Source: Ophiura sarsii (lineage: Eukaryota > Echinodermata > Ophiuroidea > Amphilepidida > Ophiuridae). From it: a stretch of DNA of 64,000 bases. Shown here piece after piece: positions 55,380 to 64,000 of this stretch. Where the stretch lies: NCBI GenBank assembly GCA_035610835.1, contig CM069455.1, forward strand, positions 43,206,928 to 43,270,927, given 5' to 3'. Within the stretch, counting starts at the first letter, position 1. Every line of letters begins with the position of its first letter. The translations under genes were made by a program, and so were the position numbers. The notes under the pieces are model-generated. The model saw only the letters and a program-made list of their open reading frames with translations. It ran no database searches and was not told the DNA's origin.

Positions 55380-56002
55380 TTAGTAGCAGACCTGTGGCCA
55401 AACAGTAAGTGCAGGCCATAAATACGTAATGGGTGGTTTATAATATTTAACACGAAGTCTGTTTCGCTACCGTTGGTTTCACGCCGTGGTGATCCTCAGC
55501 CGAAATCTTTACTTGTGAGTTGAGGTAAAGGTGGTTCATTTATTCTTTTTTTGTGCATTGATATGTCTGTATAAAAATACATAGATATATATCAAGAATT
55601 ATACTTTATGTATATCAAGATTTGTTTTTAAACACTTCCTTTACTTCGCATTACATTGATCGTAACTGGGCAATGGATAACCCTATTTTGCTCAATTGAC
55701 ATTGCCTAAAACGGGAAGGGGCATCTCAACTTTACAACGTTCTCGTTCAGCTAACTCTCTGCAGTGATGTTAGCGCGTATACCAAGTAATCGAGCGCATG
55801 ATTGTGATAAGCTGGTATAAGTATGCCCATATCAAAGACGAATCCAAGCATCATGTATGAAGATTGTTAAACGGGGTCAGTCGTCACAAACATGCACAAA
55901 CACAATAGTCAAACGACCTTGCTATTTATTGAAAAACGCCCTCTATGCAAATATGGTTCGCGTTATGTATCACGCGTACTGCACGGGGATACTGTCGGAC
56001 GT
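55380..56002. other. No gene seen
   Basis: Apart from the 70-bp block, no supportable features. Confidence 0.45.
55856..55925. repeat. 70-bp block, exact inverted copy of 54984-55053
   Basis: The two copies (TATGAAGATTGTTAAACGGG ... GACCTTGCTAT) are identical in inverted orientation about 0.87 kb apart. One is inside the element 54293-55379, the other outside it. Confidence 0.95.
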
Positions 56003-56032
56003 AAAATGCTGGTCCCGCGGGACCAGCATTTT
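56003..56032. repeat. Perfect 30-bp palindrome
   Basis: AAAATGCTGGTCCCG is followed immediately by its exact complement, centred on CGCG. GC-rich core in AT-rich surroundings. The GTA/TAT outer bases do not extend it. Confidence 0.95.
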
Positions 56033-56301
56033 ATGAATCGACGTTTTCTTGTACAAAGAGAGCTGATTTTTGTCCCTTTAATACGCTGTGTAGGTGGCAT
56101 GCCTATATGGATCTGATCAAATTATAGTATTAGTAGATCTACGCTTTGATATCAATGAACAGTTTCATGAATGAAGAGTAATAGTGTTTAAAAAAATACT
56201 AATTATACGCATACCTTTAAATTTAATGTTAAGTACTCCCTATAATATAGTTATACCTTTATATGTCTCTAGTGCTGACCATAATTTCCACAGATTGTCT
56301 T

Positions 56302-57393
56302 TCAATGTACAGATGCTTGTGTTGACGAAATCAATGGTGACACGGTTGTCGAAAGGGATGACTCACCATAGTCTGTCGATATTGGTGATTCTCCTAAAGT
56401 AGCGTGTGTTGCCGGCACAAGTTCTGTTTTCCTTGGCGTTGTTGCAGTTAACAAATAATTTGACGATGAAGGCGTTGTCGAATCGTTATTGTTTTTGGAA
56501 ATGGAATCCAACGAACCTATTACCTTTTTGGTAGAGACGTCTAAATGTAAATACGTCGTATTTTCTGTTTGTTCTGGCAATGTTTCATTCATTATTGTTG
56601 ATATTGTTAAGTTGTTTGTGTAATTGTCGGCATAACTAGTCGTTAATTCGGTGATATATTCGGTGATATATGACGTCTTCGTGTGATTAAATGTCTGTGA
56701 TGTTTCCGTGGGAGAAGATTCCGTAACAGTTTGTGTTCCTACAGTTGTTGCACCTAATCTAGCACCTGGATTCGTAAATGGATTTAATTTACTCCAATCT
56801 GGCATAGGTAGGTTTGGAATAGGAGGAAACGTTGAACTTATTTCAACCATCTGCGGTGGTTGTCGCGGAAACTGTCCAATCGATGGTAGCGTGTGACTAA
56901 TCCCAGCCGGCAGTGGTCGTTCAAAAACTGGATTCAGTCGATGTGATGAACTCGTTGGGTGAGTTCCCATATTGAGCCGCGGAAACGACGGGAATTGGCT
57001 TCTTGTTTGTTTAAATGGAATGGTTTCCCTCGAGCAAGACTTCACAATATCGTTGTATTCTGACGATAATACTTGATGCAACCTCAAAATGCGCGTCTGC
57101 CGAATGATGTACCAACAGGGATGATGTTTCTCTACGCTTGGCATTTCTATTCTAACAGAGGATCTCATTTCCGTGTTTCTCTTTACAAATTGACGTCTTT
57201 GACTATGTATAGCAATGGAAGCGGCAGTTCTGGATAATAGCAAGTCCTCATTATACTCGGTGGTGTGGAGATTGTTGGTGTCCGATGGTTTCCAGATGTT
57301 GTTGGTCTCACGAACACTTGGTAATGGATGTCCTTTAGTATAGTGTGAACACCAAACACACAATGATAGTATCATACAACTGGTTGGATACAT
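56302..57393 (-). CDS. Secreted mucin-like protein, paralogue B (unknown family)
   Basis: About 363 residues from the ATG at 57393, equivalent to the start chosen for A. An in-frame ATG at 57444 would add 17 residues, but that stretch is not conserved in A. Signal peptide (SCMILSLCVWC, cut before HPLPSVRETN), FVKRNTEMRSS dibasic site, two-cysteine segment (HHPCWYIIRQTRILRL to IVKSCSRE), proline-rich core identical to A at STFPPIPNLPMPDWSKLNPF, then Ser/Thr-rich tail with sequons NHT, NYT, NET, NTT, NDS. Over the 63 residues around the core I count five differences from A. A repeated YITE (YITEYITE) reflects a local 12-bp duplication. An open frame kept in both copies argues for selection. No family assigned; no transmembrane helix. 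Confidence 0.75.
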   Translation of the reverse strand: MYPTSCMILSLCVWCSHYTKGHPLPSVRETNNIWKPSDTNNLHTTEYNEDLLLSRTAASIAIHSQRRQFVKRNTEMRSSVRIEMPSVEKHHPCWYIIRQTRILRLHQVLSSEYNDIVKSCSRETIPFKQTRSQFPSFPRLNMGTHPTSSSHRLNPVFERPLPAGISHTLPSIGQFPRQPPQMVEISSTFPPIPNLPMPDWSKLNPFTNPGARLGATTVGTQTVTESSPTETSQTFNHTKTSYITEYITELTTSYADNYTNNLTISTIMNETLPEQTENTTYLHLDVSTKKVIGSLDSISKNNNDSTTPSSSNYLLTATTPRKTELVPATHATLGESPISTDYGESSLSTTVSPLISSTQASVH

Positions 57394-57507
57394 CCCTTTT
57401 GATAAGATTTCTACAGATAAGATCTCGATAAAGATACAAACCATAATCTGTGAAAGAGTTATAACATAAATCTTGCCTACGACTCATCAAAACATCTTAA
57501 ACTTTGT

Positions 57508-57625
57508 GTTTTATACGCGGAGAAACTCTCACGTATTGGATAACTTCATAGTAAATACCCACCCACACGATTAATTTGCGAAGCGTATTATTGTTCACTT
57601 ATTGGAAATTCTATAAATACCAAGT
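57508..57625 (-). promoter_or_regulatory. Conserved promoter of secreted gene B
   Basis: TATA box (TATAAAAC on the minus strand, 57508-57515) about 115 bp before the ATG. The same GAGAGTTTCTCCGCG, ATTAATCGTGTGGGTGGG and GGTATTTATAGAA blocks are present as upstream of gene A. Confidence 0.62.
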
Positions 57626-57670
57626 AATATGAGATACAATAGCCTATCATGTATAGGCTATTGCGGTATT

Positions 57671-58373
57671 AACAGGCTCTCGTGTCGGAATGGACCTCGA
57701 AAAGTCCAGATTTCTTTCAAAAATTTGAAATTAAGAAAAAACAAGAACATTTGAGAATAGATAGAAAGAAGAAAAAATGTGAAAGAAAGTAATCATCCTA
57801 GTTTTGCCCCCCCCCCCAGAAATAAACATTGATGTGTGTGAGTGGGGGGGGGGGGGGGGGGTCAATGCATGCCCCACCCATCTCAGTGTCATGAATTAAA
57901 ATATTAAAAGTTAAATGATTACGTGAAAGGAATAAATTGACTGAATCAAGTAATTAATTTTGCCTTCCCGTCCCATACTCTCTGGCACGTCATTATAATG
58001 AAAGGCGCACACAACTAATTCAGTCTAGAAATCCACTTCCGGCCAAAAGTTGAGTACAGCAATAGTTCCTATAAAACACAAAAAGTGTGCGAAATCGACA
58101 CATTAGCTGGCACTGTCCTCTCGAATGTTGCATGTATGTGTTGTGTGGAATATGTACGTGAAGTTTGTAAAAGAAACGGGATGATTTGAGCTTGATTATA
58201 ATTTTATCCACCGATTTACCGCCATTTTTGCATCCCAGCCTGAGGACTGAAAATTAGGTGATGAAATTAATACTTCCCAATTCAGCGGTATTTACTGAAA
58301 AATGTGACGAATAACTTTCCTTGATATTCAGATATGTTATAAATAAGCGTTTATGGCATAAGATTGCAAGTTT
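57671..58373. repeat. Long near-identical direct repeat, copy 1
   Basis: From AACAGGCTCTCGTGTCGG onward this matches 63299-64000 with one visible difference, a one-base change in a poly-G run (18 versus 17 G near 57844-57861). The match continues to the window end, so its full length is unknown. The 63-codon minus frame in it is duplicated too but unrecognised. Confidence 0.97.
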
Positions 58374-59335
58374 TCACAAAAATTGACTGGTGAAGTTTTG
58401 AAATAGAGCGGTTTTATAATAGGCCGACATTTGTGTGTAAAGCCTATGGGGAGCTAATTAGTTGCGTGCTCCCTTCAGTCTGTAAACTTTCGACGAATAG
58501 GGAAAGTGAGTGTTTTGAGACTTGGTGAAATAAGGTGGGAATTCATCTTGGAAATCGAATACTATTTTTTTCTAACCAAATCTATGTTAAAATAACCCAT
58601 TGCATTACAGGCGTAATTGTATTTCACACATTGCCACATTTGAGTAATAAGCTTAAATTTCTGTTTCTAAAATCTCGAGTCCGACTCACTCCCGAGCCCA
58701 GCAAAATAGGCCTACTCGAGGTTGCTCATGTTCTCTGATCTAAGTGGGTTCAAATCAGAAACCTTGTCCCAAGTTCAATATCTTTCAACGCTGAGGATTT
58801 ATTTTATTAATTTAAACACGCAGTACAGCTTGAATTAGGCAAAGTAAAAATTAAAACATGTTTAGCGTTGTGACTTTTTTTCAAAAAAGGAAGGAAGAGG
58901 CCCTTTTTTCCTTCTTCTTTTTTCCCCCCACTTTTAGTACAAATTGGCCTGGAAAGCGATAAACTTTGGGAACCTGAAAAAGTTATGACTGAAATTAAGA
59001 GAGAAAAAAAAAATTGAAGCGGACCCCAAGCAAAAAGGAAGCGGGAGGGGACGCTAAACAGGGTTTTTTTTGTTGGCCTTAATTAGTCTAGTGTATATTA
59101 GACACATTTGCAACACAATGCTGAGCGACGTAGTCCTCGATCCTGTTGACCGCTGCGCTGACATGGTGCTGGCATCACACATGCAGTAACCCCCACATAC
59201 AAATGGTCTGCGACAAGCCTGGGCAATTCCATGGTTCCGCTGACCCGACCCAAAAAAATATTCCCATGGCCCTTTCCATGCGCCCTCCCTGTTTTTCGCT
59301 CGATCAGCAATGCAAAGCGTCCTGTAGTCACGCGT
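58374..59335. other. No gene called
   Basis: Includes a single Harbinger-like MITE end (TTGTTGGCCTTAATTA, about 59069-59084). 59098-59331 has a minus-strand frame that may continue the Tc1-like remnant to its right. Confidence 0.4.
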
Positions 59336-59740
59336 CTATAGTCTATTTTGTCTTCCTCGATACAGTGATTTCACTGCATCATCCTTACTGATCGCACTGA
59401 ATAACCCCCTCCCCCACTGACGTGCACCCCAATTGGCCCAATTTTCATTGAGCCCATAGAGAATGCATCGGTTGGTATGTAGCCCAAAAAAGGCATGTTC
59501 ATACCCCCGTCGTTGCGCATCGGTCGACGTCGACGGATGATTATATAGTTGACATTGTTTCAACTCTCGCACCGTGATGGCGGCTGATGCGCGACGATGA
59601 TTCCTCAGCGTCCCATGTGGCTGGCGCGTAACCGTAACATGCACAGCGTTGCTCGACTTGCTTGCCTGAAACCACTGTGACCCGGGTTCAATGCCTACAT
59701 CGGTCGGTCGGTCGGTCATATTAATTTTAGGTGAATTTTC
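59336..59740 (-). pseudogene. Possible Tc1-like transposase remnant
   Basis: The minus-strand frame contains RNHRRASAAITVRELKQ and later LNENWANWGARQWGRGLFS, which resemble the HTH and the NWT...W..VLFSDES region of Tc1 transposases. The catalytic Asp context is replaced by AISKDDAVKS. The N-terminal part (GIEPGSQWFQ) reads more like a tRNA-derived segment, since the plus strand has a perfect B box (GGTTCAATGCC) at 59687. GC-richer than its surroundings. Confidence 0.45.
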
Positions 59741-59749
59741 ACCTATTGT

Positions 59750-59975
59750 TTTCAAAAACATTCAAAAAATGCATTAATTTTCACTTTTTTTCAAAAACAT
59801 TCAAATAATGCTTTAATTTTCACTTTTTTTCAAAAACATTCAACAAATGCATTAATTTTCACTTTTTTCCAAAACCATTCAAAAATTGCATTAATGTTCA
59901 CATTTTTTTTCATAATTTTCACATTTTTTCCCCCAAAACATTCAAAAATTGCAATATTTTGTTCACATTTTCAAA
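59750..59975. repeat. Tandem repeat, about 40-bp unit, about 5 copies
   Basis: Units read CAAAAACATTCAAAAAATGC then ATTAATTTTCACTTTTTTT, increasingly degenerate rightwards. GGTCGGTCGGTCGGTC precedes at about 59702. Confidence 0.9.
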
Positions 59976-60092
59976 TCATTTCAAAAAAATTCAATAATTT
60001 TCCAAAAAAAAACCCCTCAAATTTAAAATAAATGTTACAAATTTCTAATATTCCATACAAAACTGAATTCAATTTGTTTGTCTCAAACAAAA

Positions 60093-60178
60093 AGGGGGGG
60101 GGGGGTAATTTGAGCTCATTAGGGGAGGGGGGTAATTTGAGCTCATTGGGGGAGGGGGGGGGGGTAATTTGAGCTCAT
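60093..60178. repeat. Three-copy repeat of poly-G plus TAATTTGAGCTCATT
   Basis: Each unit has a G-run of variable length followed by GGTAATTTGAGCTCATT. A (GCAG)5-6 microsatellite follows at 60250-60273. Confidence 0.92.
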
Positions 60179-60362
60179 AAAAATCTGTCGGTACAGCAAT
60201 TGCTCTGACAAAACACGCAATGGTTTGCGCGTTCATTTTCTGTGCTTCAGACAGCAGGCAGGCAGGCAGGCAGGCGATAACTTAATCGCTTAAAAAACTC
60301 TTCACGGTTTAAAAATATTAATTCTAGAAAGCTAGCTAGGCCCTATGTCATATCATGACAGG

Positions 60363-60588
60363 TACTGTAAAAGTGGAAATGTTCACGCGTGTAAATCTTC
60401 GCGCATTGCACATTTTGAACAATTTTGCTTGTTTTTATTTTCGCGATTTTGAGGTTCCATGCATACTTCCATGCATAGACAGACCTATACAAAATGAATA
60501 TATTCGCGCGTTTTAATTTTCGGCTTGCTGATTTGAGCGCGAAAAGCGCGAAAATAAATGTAGCGCAAACATTTCCACTTTTACAGTA
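60363..60588. mobile_element. TA-flanked MITE, ends TACTGTAAAAGTGGAAATG
   Basis: TACTGTAAAAGTGGAAATGTTC and the complement of AACATTTCCACTTTTACAGTA lie 226 bp apart. The inner GCGCGAAAA/TTTTCGCG segments are also inverted. Non-coding. Confidence 0.92.
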
Positions 60589-61794
60589 TTATGTTGTGAT
60601 TACTTTTTGTCTGTGGCTGATCTTTTTGGCCCAATGAGGTGCATTTGTGATGATAAGGTTTGTCAATTGAAATAATATATAGGGAAATCTATTGTTCATT
60701 ACATAATTGGGCTATTATAGTTGGTAACACTTGGTGACCCTGCCTGGACACACAGCACATGTATGCCATTAATCACACATGTTTACTCAGAACTTTAGGA
60801 TGCCTTGTTGTCTTCACTCATTGGACCATTATGTAGCCCAATTCTTGTCATGTTGTTCTTAATTGCACATTATTTGGGCTGCTTTTACCTGTTTGCACAT
60901 TATTTGGGCTGCATTTCCCTTTTTTGTGTGATTTCAGGAACCTTTTTGGGTGCATTTGCATTACATTTTGGAAACACTTGCTGTTTGCCTTACATATAGC
61001 ATAGCTGCACTATGTAGGTACCATAGACTGTAATAATCATGCAGATGACATTGGTTTTTACTCTGATTTTGTTATGGCAAGTGGAACATATACCAAAGAC
61101 GAATGACGAGTTCGGACCGATGCGCCCTTTTTAATCTTAGCGCGCACACTCTGCTGATCTGACAATGTCACCATGGGATCAAAATCAAAGATCTGCAGTA
61201 ATCGTATTATGAACATTTGTTGGATATATCGAATGCTGTGCTGGAGCACACTTAATAACTACTGGTATTATAGTACTGCATGCATAGATTTGACATGGAC
61301 ATTTCAACATTACGCACAAACTTGCATGTCTACGAGACGTGAAAGCGTACATACATTGCATGACAAAACTGTACGTATGTCGACCGCTTGAAATAGTCAA
61401 CCGCTTGAAATAGTGCGCTAACAGTAACATTGAATGGAAGTAAAACATGTGGGTTTTTTGCCTTGCATTGTTGTTGTTTTGGTACAATTGGGCTTGTAAG
61501 GAAAACCATTGGCAACATGTAAGCCCAAATATGATGGCAAAACCATGAATGATAATCATGCTTAGCTACACATGTTTTGTATTGAGGAAGTACTGTGGAC
61601 TTCAAATTTTCCCTCTTTCAAATCCAATTGTATGTTTGTGCATTCAATTTTTAAAAAAAAAAAAAAATTGTGGATGGAAAATGTGAAAATTTGAAACTTA
61701 ATTTGAAAAAAATTAGAGAAAAAAAAAAAAAAAAAAAAATGAAAATTGGAATAAATTGGACTTTCAGAATCCAGATTGACAAAATATCCTGTTG
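60589..61794. other. No gene called
   Basis: Contains TTGCACATTATTTGGGCTGC twice (about 60863-60915) and two poly-A/T stretches (61655-61740). Frames of 64-124 codons overlap on both strands without domains. Confidence 0.4.
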
Positions 61795-63297
61795 CAGCAG
61801 TGAGTGACTCAATTGCCATCTTCAAAAGGTAATTATAGTGTACCTGTATAGGAAATATGAATGATTATCATTTTATACTGGGTTACAGCTAGCTTGAAAT
61901 CCACAAGCTTGTGAAAACCACATAAAAAAATAAAATTTAAAAAAATTAGAGGGAAAAAAAAAAAAAATTGGGAAAAAAAAAAAAAAAAAAAAAAATCTTA
62001 CAAATTTTCGAATTTGTTGTATTTTTACAACTTTTTCCAGTTGTAGTTAAGGAGCTGTGGATTTCAAGCTGTATAATCCCATTATAAAGGTGATAATCAT
62101 TCTTTCTTCCATTACAGGCCACTACAATTACCTTCTGAAATCAGTGCCTGGGGTACGTGTTTGTGCAACTTCAGCAGTGAGTGACTCAATTGCCATCTTC
62201 AAAAGGTAATTATAGTGTACCTGTATAGGAAATATGAATGATTATCATTTTATACTGGGTTACAGCTAGCTTGAAATCCACAAGCTTGTGAAAACCACAT
62301 AAAAAAATAAAATTTAAAAAAATTAGAGGGAAAAAAAAAAAAAATTGGAAAAAAAAAAAAAAAAAAAAAAATCTTACAAATTTTCGAATTTGTTGTATTT
62401 TTACAACTTTTTCCAGTTGTAGTTAAGGAGCTGTGGATTTCAAGCTGTATAATCCCATTATAAAGGTGATAATCATTCTTTCTTCCATTACAGGCCACTA
62501 CAATTACCTTCTGAAATCAGTGCCTGGGGTACGTGTTTGTGCAACTTCAGCAGTGAGTGACTCAATTGCCATCTTCAAAAGGTAATTATAGTGTACCTGT
62601 ATAGGAAATATGAATGATTATCATTTTATACTGGGTTACAGCTAGCTTGAAATCCACAAGCTTGTGAAAACCACATAAAAAAATAAAATTTAAAAAAATT
62701 AGAGGGAAAAAAAAAAAAATTGGAAAAAAAAAAAAAAAAAAAAAAAATCTTACAAATTTTCGAATTTGTTGTATTTTTACAACTTTTTCCAGTTGTAGTT
62801 AAGGAGCTGTGGATTTCAAGCTGTATAATCCCATTATAAAGGTGATAATCATTCTTTCTTCCATTACAGGCCACTACAATTACCTTCTGAAATCAGTGCC
62901 TGGGGTACGTGTTTGTGCAACTTCAGCAGTGAGTGACTCAATTGCCATCTTCAAAAGGTAATTATAGTGTACCTGTATAGGAAATATGAATGATTATCAT
63001 TTTATACTGGGTTACAGCTAGCTTGAAATCCACAAGCTTGTGAAAACCACATAAAAAAATAAAATTTAAAAAAATTAGAGGGAAAAAAAAAAAAAATTGG
63101 AAAAAAAAAAAAAAAAAAAAAAAATCTTACAAATTTTCGAATTTGTTGTATTTTTACAACTTTTTCCAGTTGTAGTTAAGGAGCTGTGGATTTCAAGCTG
63201 TATAATCCCATTATAAAGGTGATAATCATTCTTTCTTCCATTACAGGCCACTACAATTACCTTCTGAAATCAGTGCCTGGGGTACGTGTTTGTGCAA
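61795..63297 (+). repeat. Four-copy tandem array, 376-377 bp unit, with exon-like segments
   Basis: Copies begin near 61795, 62172, 62548 and 62924. They are nearly identical apart from poly-A length; the first lacks its start and the last stops at 63297. Each unit contains a poly-A core between inverted arms (TTGAAATCCACAAGCT and AGCTGTGGATTTCAAG). Each also has an 88-nt segment bounded by TTCTTCCATTACAG and GTAATTATAG, at 62118-62205, 62494-62581 and 62870-62957, with partial ones at either end. Only one of its three frames is open (HYNYLLKSVPGVRVC then ATSAVSDSIAIFK). Minus-strand frames of 82 codons are by-products of the poly-A core. Confidence 0.93.
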
Positions 63298-63298
63298 G

Positions 63299-64000
63299 AA
63301 CAGGCTCTCGTGTCGGAATGGACCTCGAAAAGTCCAGATTTCTTTCAAAAATTTGAAATTAAGAAAAAACAAGAACATTTGAGAATAGATAGAAAGAAGA
63401 AAAAATGTGAAAGAAAGTAATCATCCTAGTTTTGCCCCCCCCCCCAGAAATAAACATTGATGTGTGTGAGTGGGGGGGGGGGGGGGGGTCAATGCATGCC
63501 CCACCCATCTCAGTGTCATGAATTAAAATATTAAAAGTTAAATGATTACGTGAAAGGAATAAATTGACTGAATCAAGTAATTAATTTTGCCTTCCCGTCC
63601 CATACTCTCTGGCACGTCATTATAATGAAAGGCGCACACAACTAATTCAGTCTAGAAATCCACTTCCGGCCAAAAGTTGAGTACAGCAATAGTTCCTATA
63701 AAACACAAAAAGTGTGCGAAATCGACACATTAGCTGGCACTGTCCTCTCGAATGTTGCATGTATGTGTTGTGTGGAATATGTACGTGAAGTTTGTAAAAG
63801 AAACGGGATGATTTGAGCTTGATTATAATTTTATCCACCGATTTACCGCCATTTTTGCATCCCAGCCTGAGGACTGAAAATTAGGTGATGAAATTAATAC
63901 TTCCCAATTCAGCGGTATTTACTGAAAAATGTGACGAATAACTTTCCTTGATATTCAGATATGTTATAAATAAGCGTTTATGGCATAAGATTGCAAGTTT
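63299..64000. repeat. Long near-identical direct repeat, copy 2
   Basis: The repeat of 57671-58373 starts immediately after the last, truncated unit of the 376-bp array and runs off the window. The offset is 5,628 bp (5,627 after the poly-G indel), so the unit may be a 5.6-kb tandem duplication containing the array. Confidence 0.97.

Larger units (their letters stand above)
56136..57625. repeat. Duplicated gene block, copy B
   Basis: Matches 26912-28582 over coding, promoter and 3' flank, without the MITE found in copy A. It contains a few small insertions of its own (for example a repeated TTCGGTGATATAT at about 56646-56670). Confidence 0.9.

Noticed and set aside
58020..58211. 63-codon frame conserved perfectly at 63647-63838
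   Set aside because: Identity reflects the very recent duplication of the whole segment, not selection; no domain, no start context.
59690..59720. Pol III gene based on a perfect B box GGTTCAATGCC
   Set aside because: No A box at the usual distance upstream; overlaps a Tc1-like remnant on the other strand.
62250..62874. Two identical 82-codon minus-strand frames
   Set aside because: They cross the poly-A/T core of the 376-bp tandem unit (Phe/Lys-rich) and are repeated only because the unit is.

Overview
The window reads as non-coding, repeat-saturated DNA from an animal nuclear genome. It is AT-rich overall and has an interstitial (TTAGGG)n tract, (AATC)n microsatellite, long poly-G/poly-C runs, fragments of five or more retroelement classes, and dozens of foldback DNA transposons. 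There are no bacterial-type operons, rRNA genes or CRISPR arrays. The mix (Penelope-like, chromodomain Gypsy-like, L1/Tx1-like and CR1/L2-like LINEs, hAT, mariner, Harbinger, TTAA-target elements) and the style of the short repeats suggest a marine invertebrate, perhaps an invertebrate deuterostome. The species cannot be named from this sequence alone.

Only two stretches look like host protein genes: minus-strand paralogues at 27263-28351 and 56302-57393. Each would make a secreted protein of about 360 residues with a signal peptide, a short two-cysteine helical segment, a proline-rich core and a Ser/Thr-rich, N-glycosylatable tail. They share promoter sequence and 3' flank, so a block of about 1.5 kb was duplicated about 29 kb apart. 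The family is not recognised.

Layout. 1-1131: GC-rich 118-bp minisatellite. 2-19 kb: many non-autonomous elements, including TTAA-flanked families, two palindromic-array elements, a tRNA-derived SINE and a 41-bp minisatellite. 19-23 kb: a Penelope-like RT remnant and an L1/Tx1-like LINE end split by two datable MITE insertions. 25-29 kb: secreted gene A. 30-36 kb: (AATC)n, LINE end, hAT MITE with perfect 8-bp target duplication, telomere-like tract. 38-44 kb: foldback, LINE, second hAT MITE, and a Gypsy-like remnant invaded by a LINE and a G-rich element. 44-55 kb: a run of TA- and TTAA-flanked foldbacks, one holding a broken mariner-like transposase. 56-58 kb: gene B. 57.7-64 kb: a block whose first 0.7 kb recurs at the window end with one indel seen, and a four-copy 376-bp array whose units each carry what looks like an 88-nt exon between splice sites.

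The most unusual items are: (1) five dispersed elements made of 20-bp palindromes (CCAGTATCG/CGATACTGG) in conserved order; (2) a set of TTAA-target elements sharing TTAAAGG ends, plus an 11-copy TTAACACTTTCC family with a natural empty site in the duplicated gene block; (3) the exon-like 376-bp array; (4) the paired secreted-protein genes. All boundaries and identities were read by eye; no search or alignment program was run.
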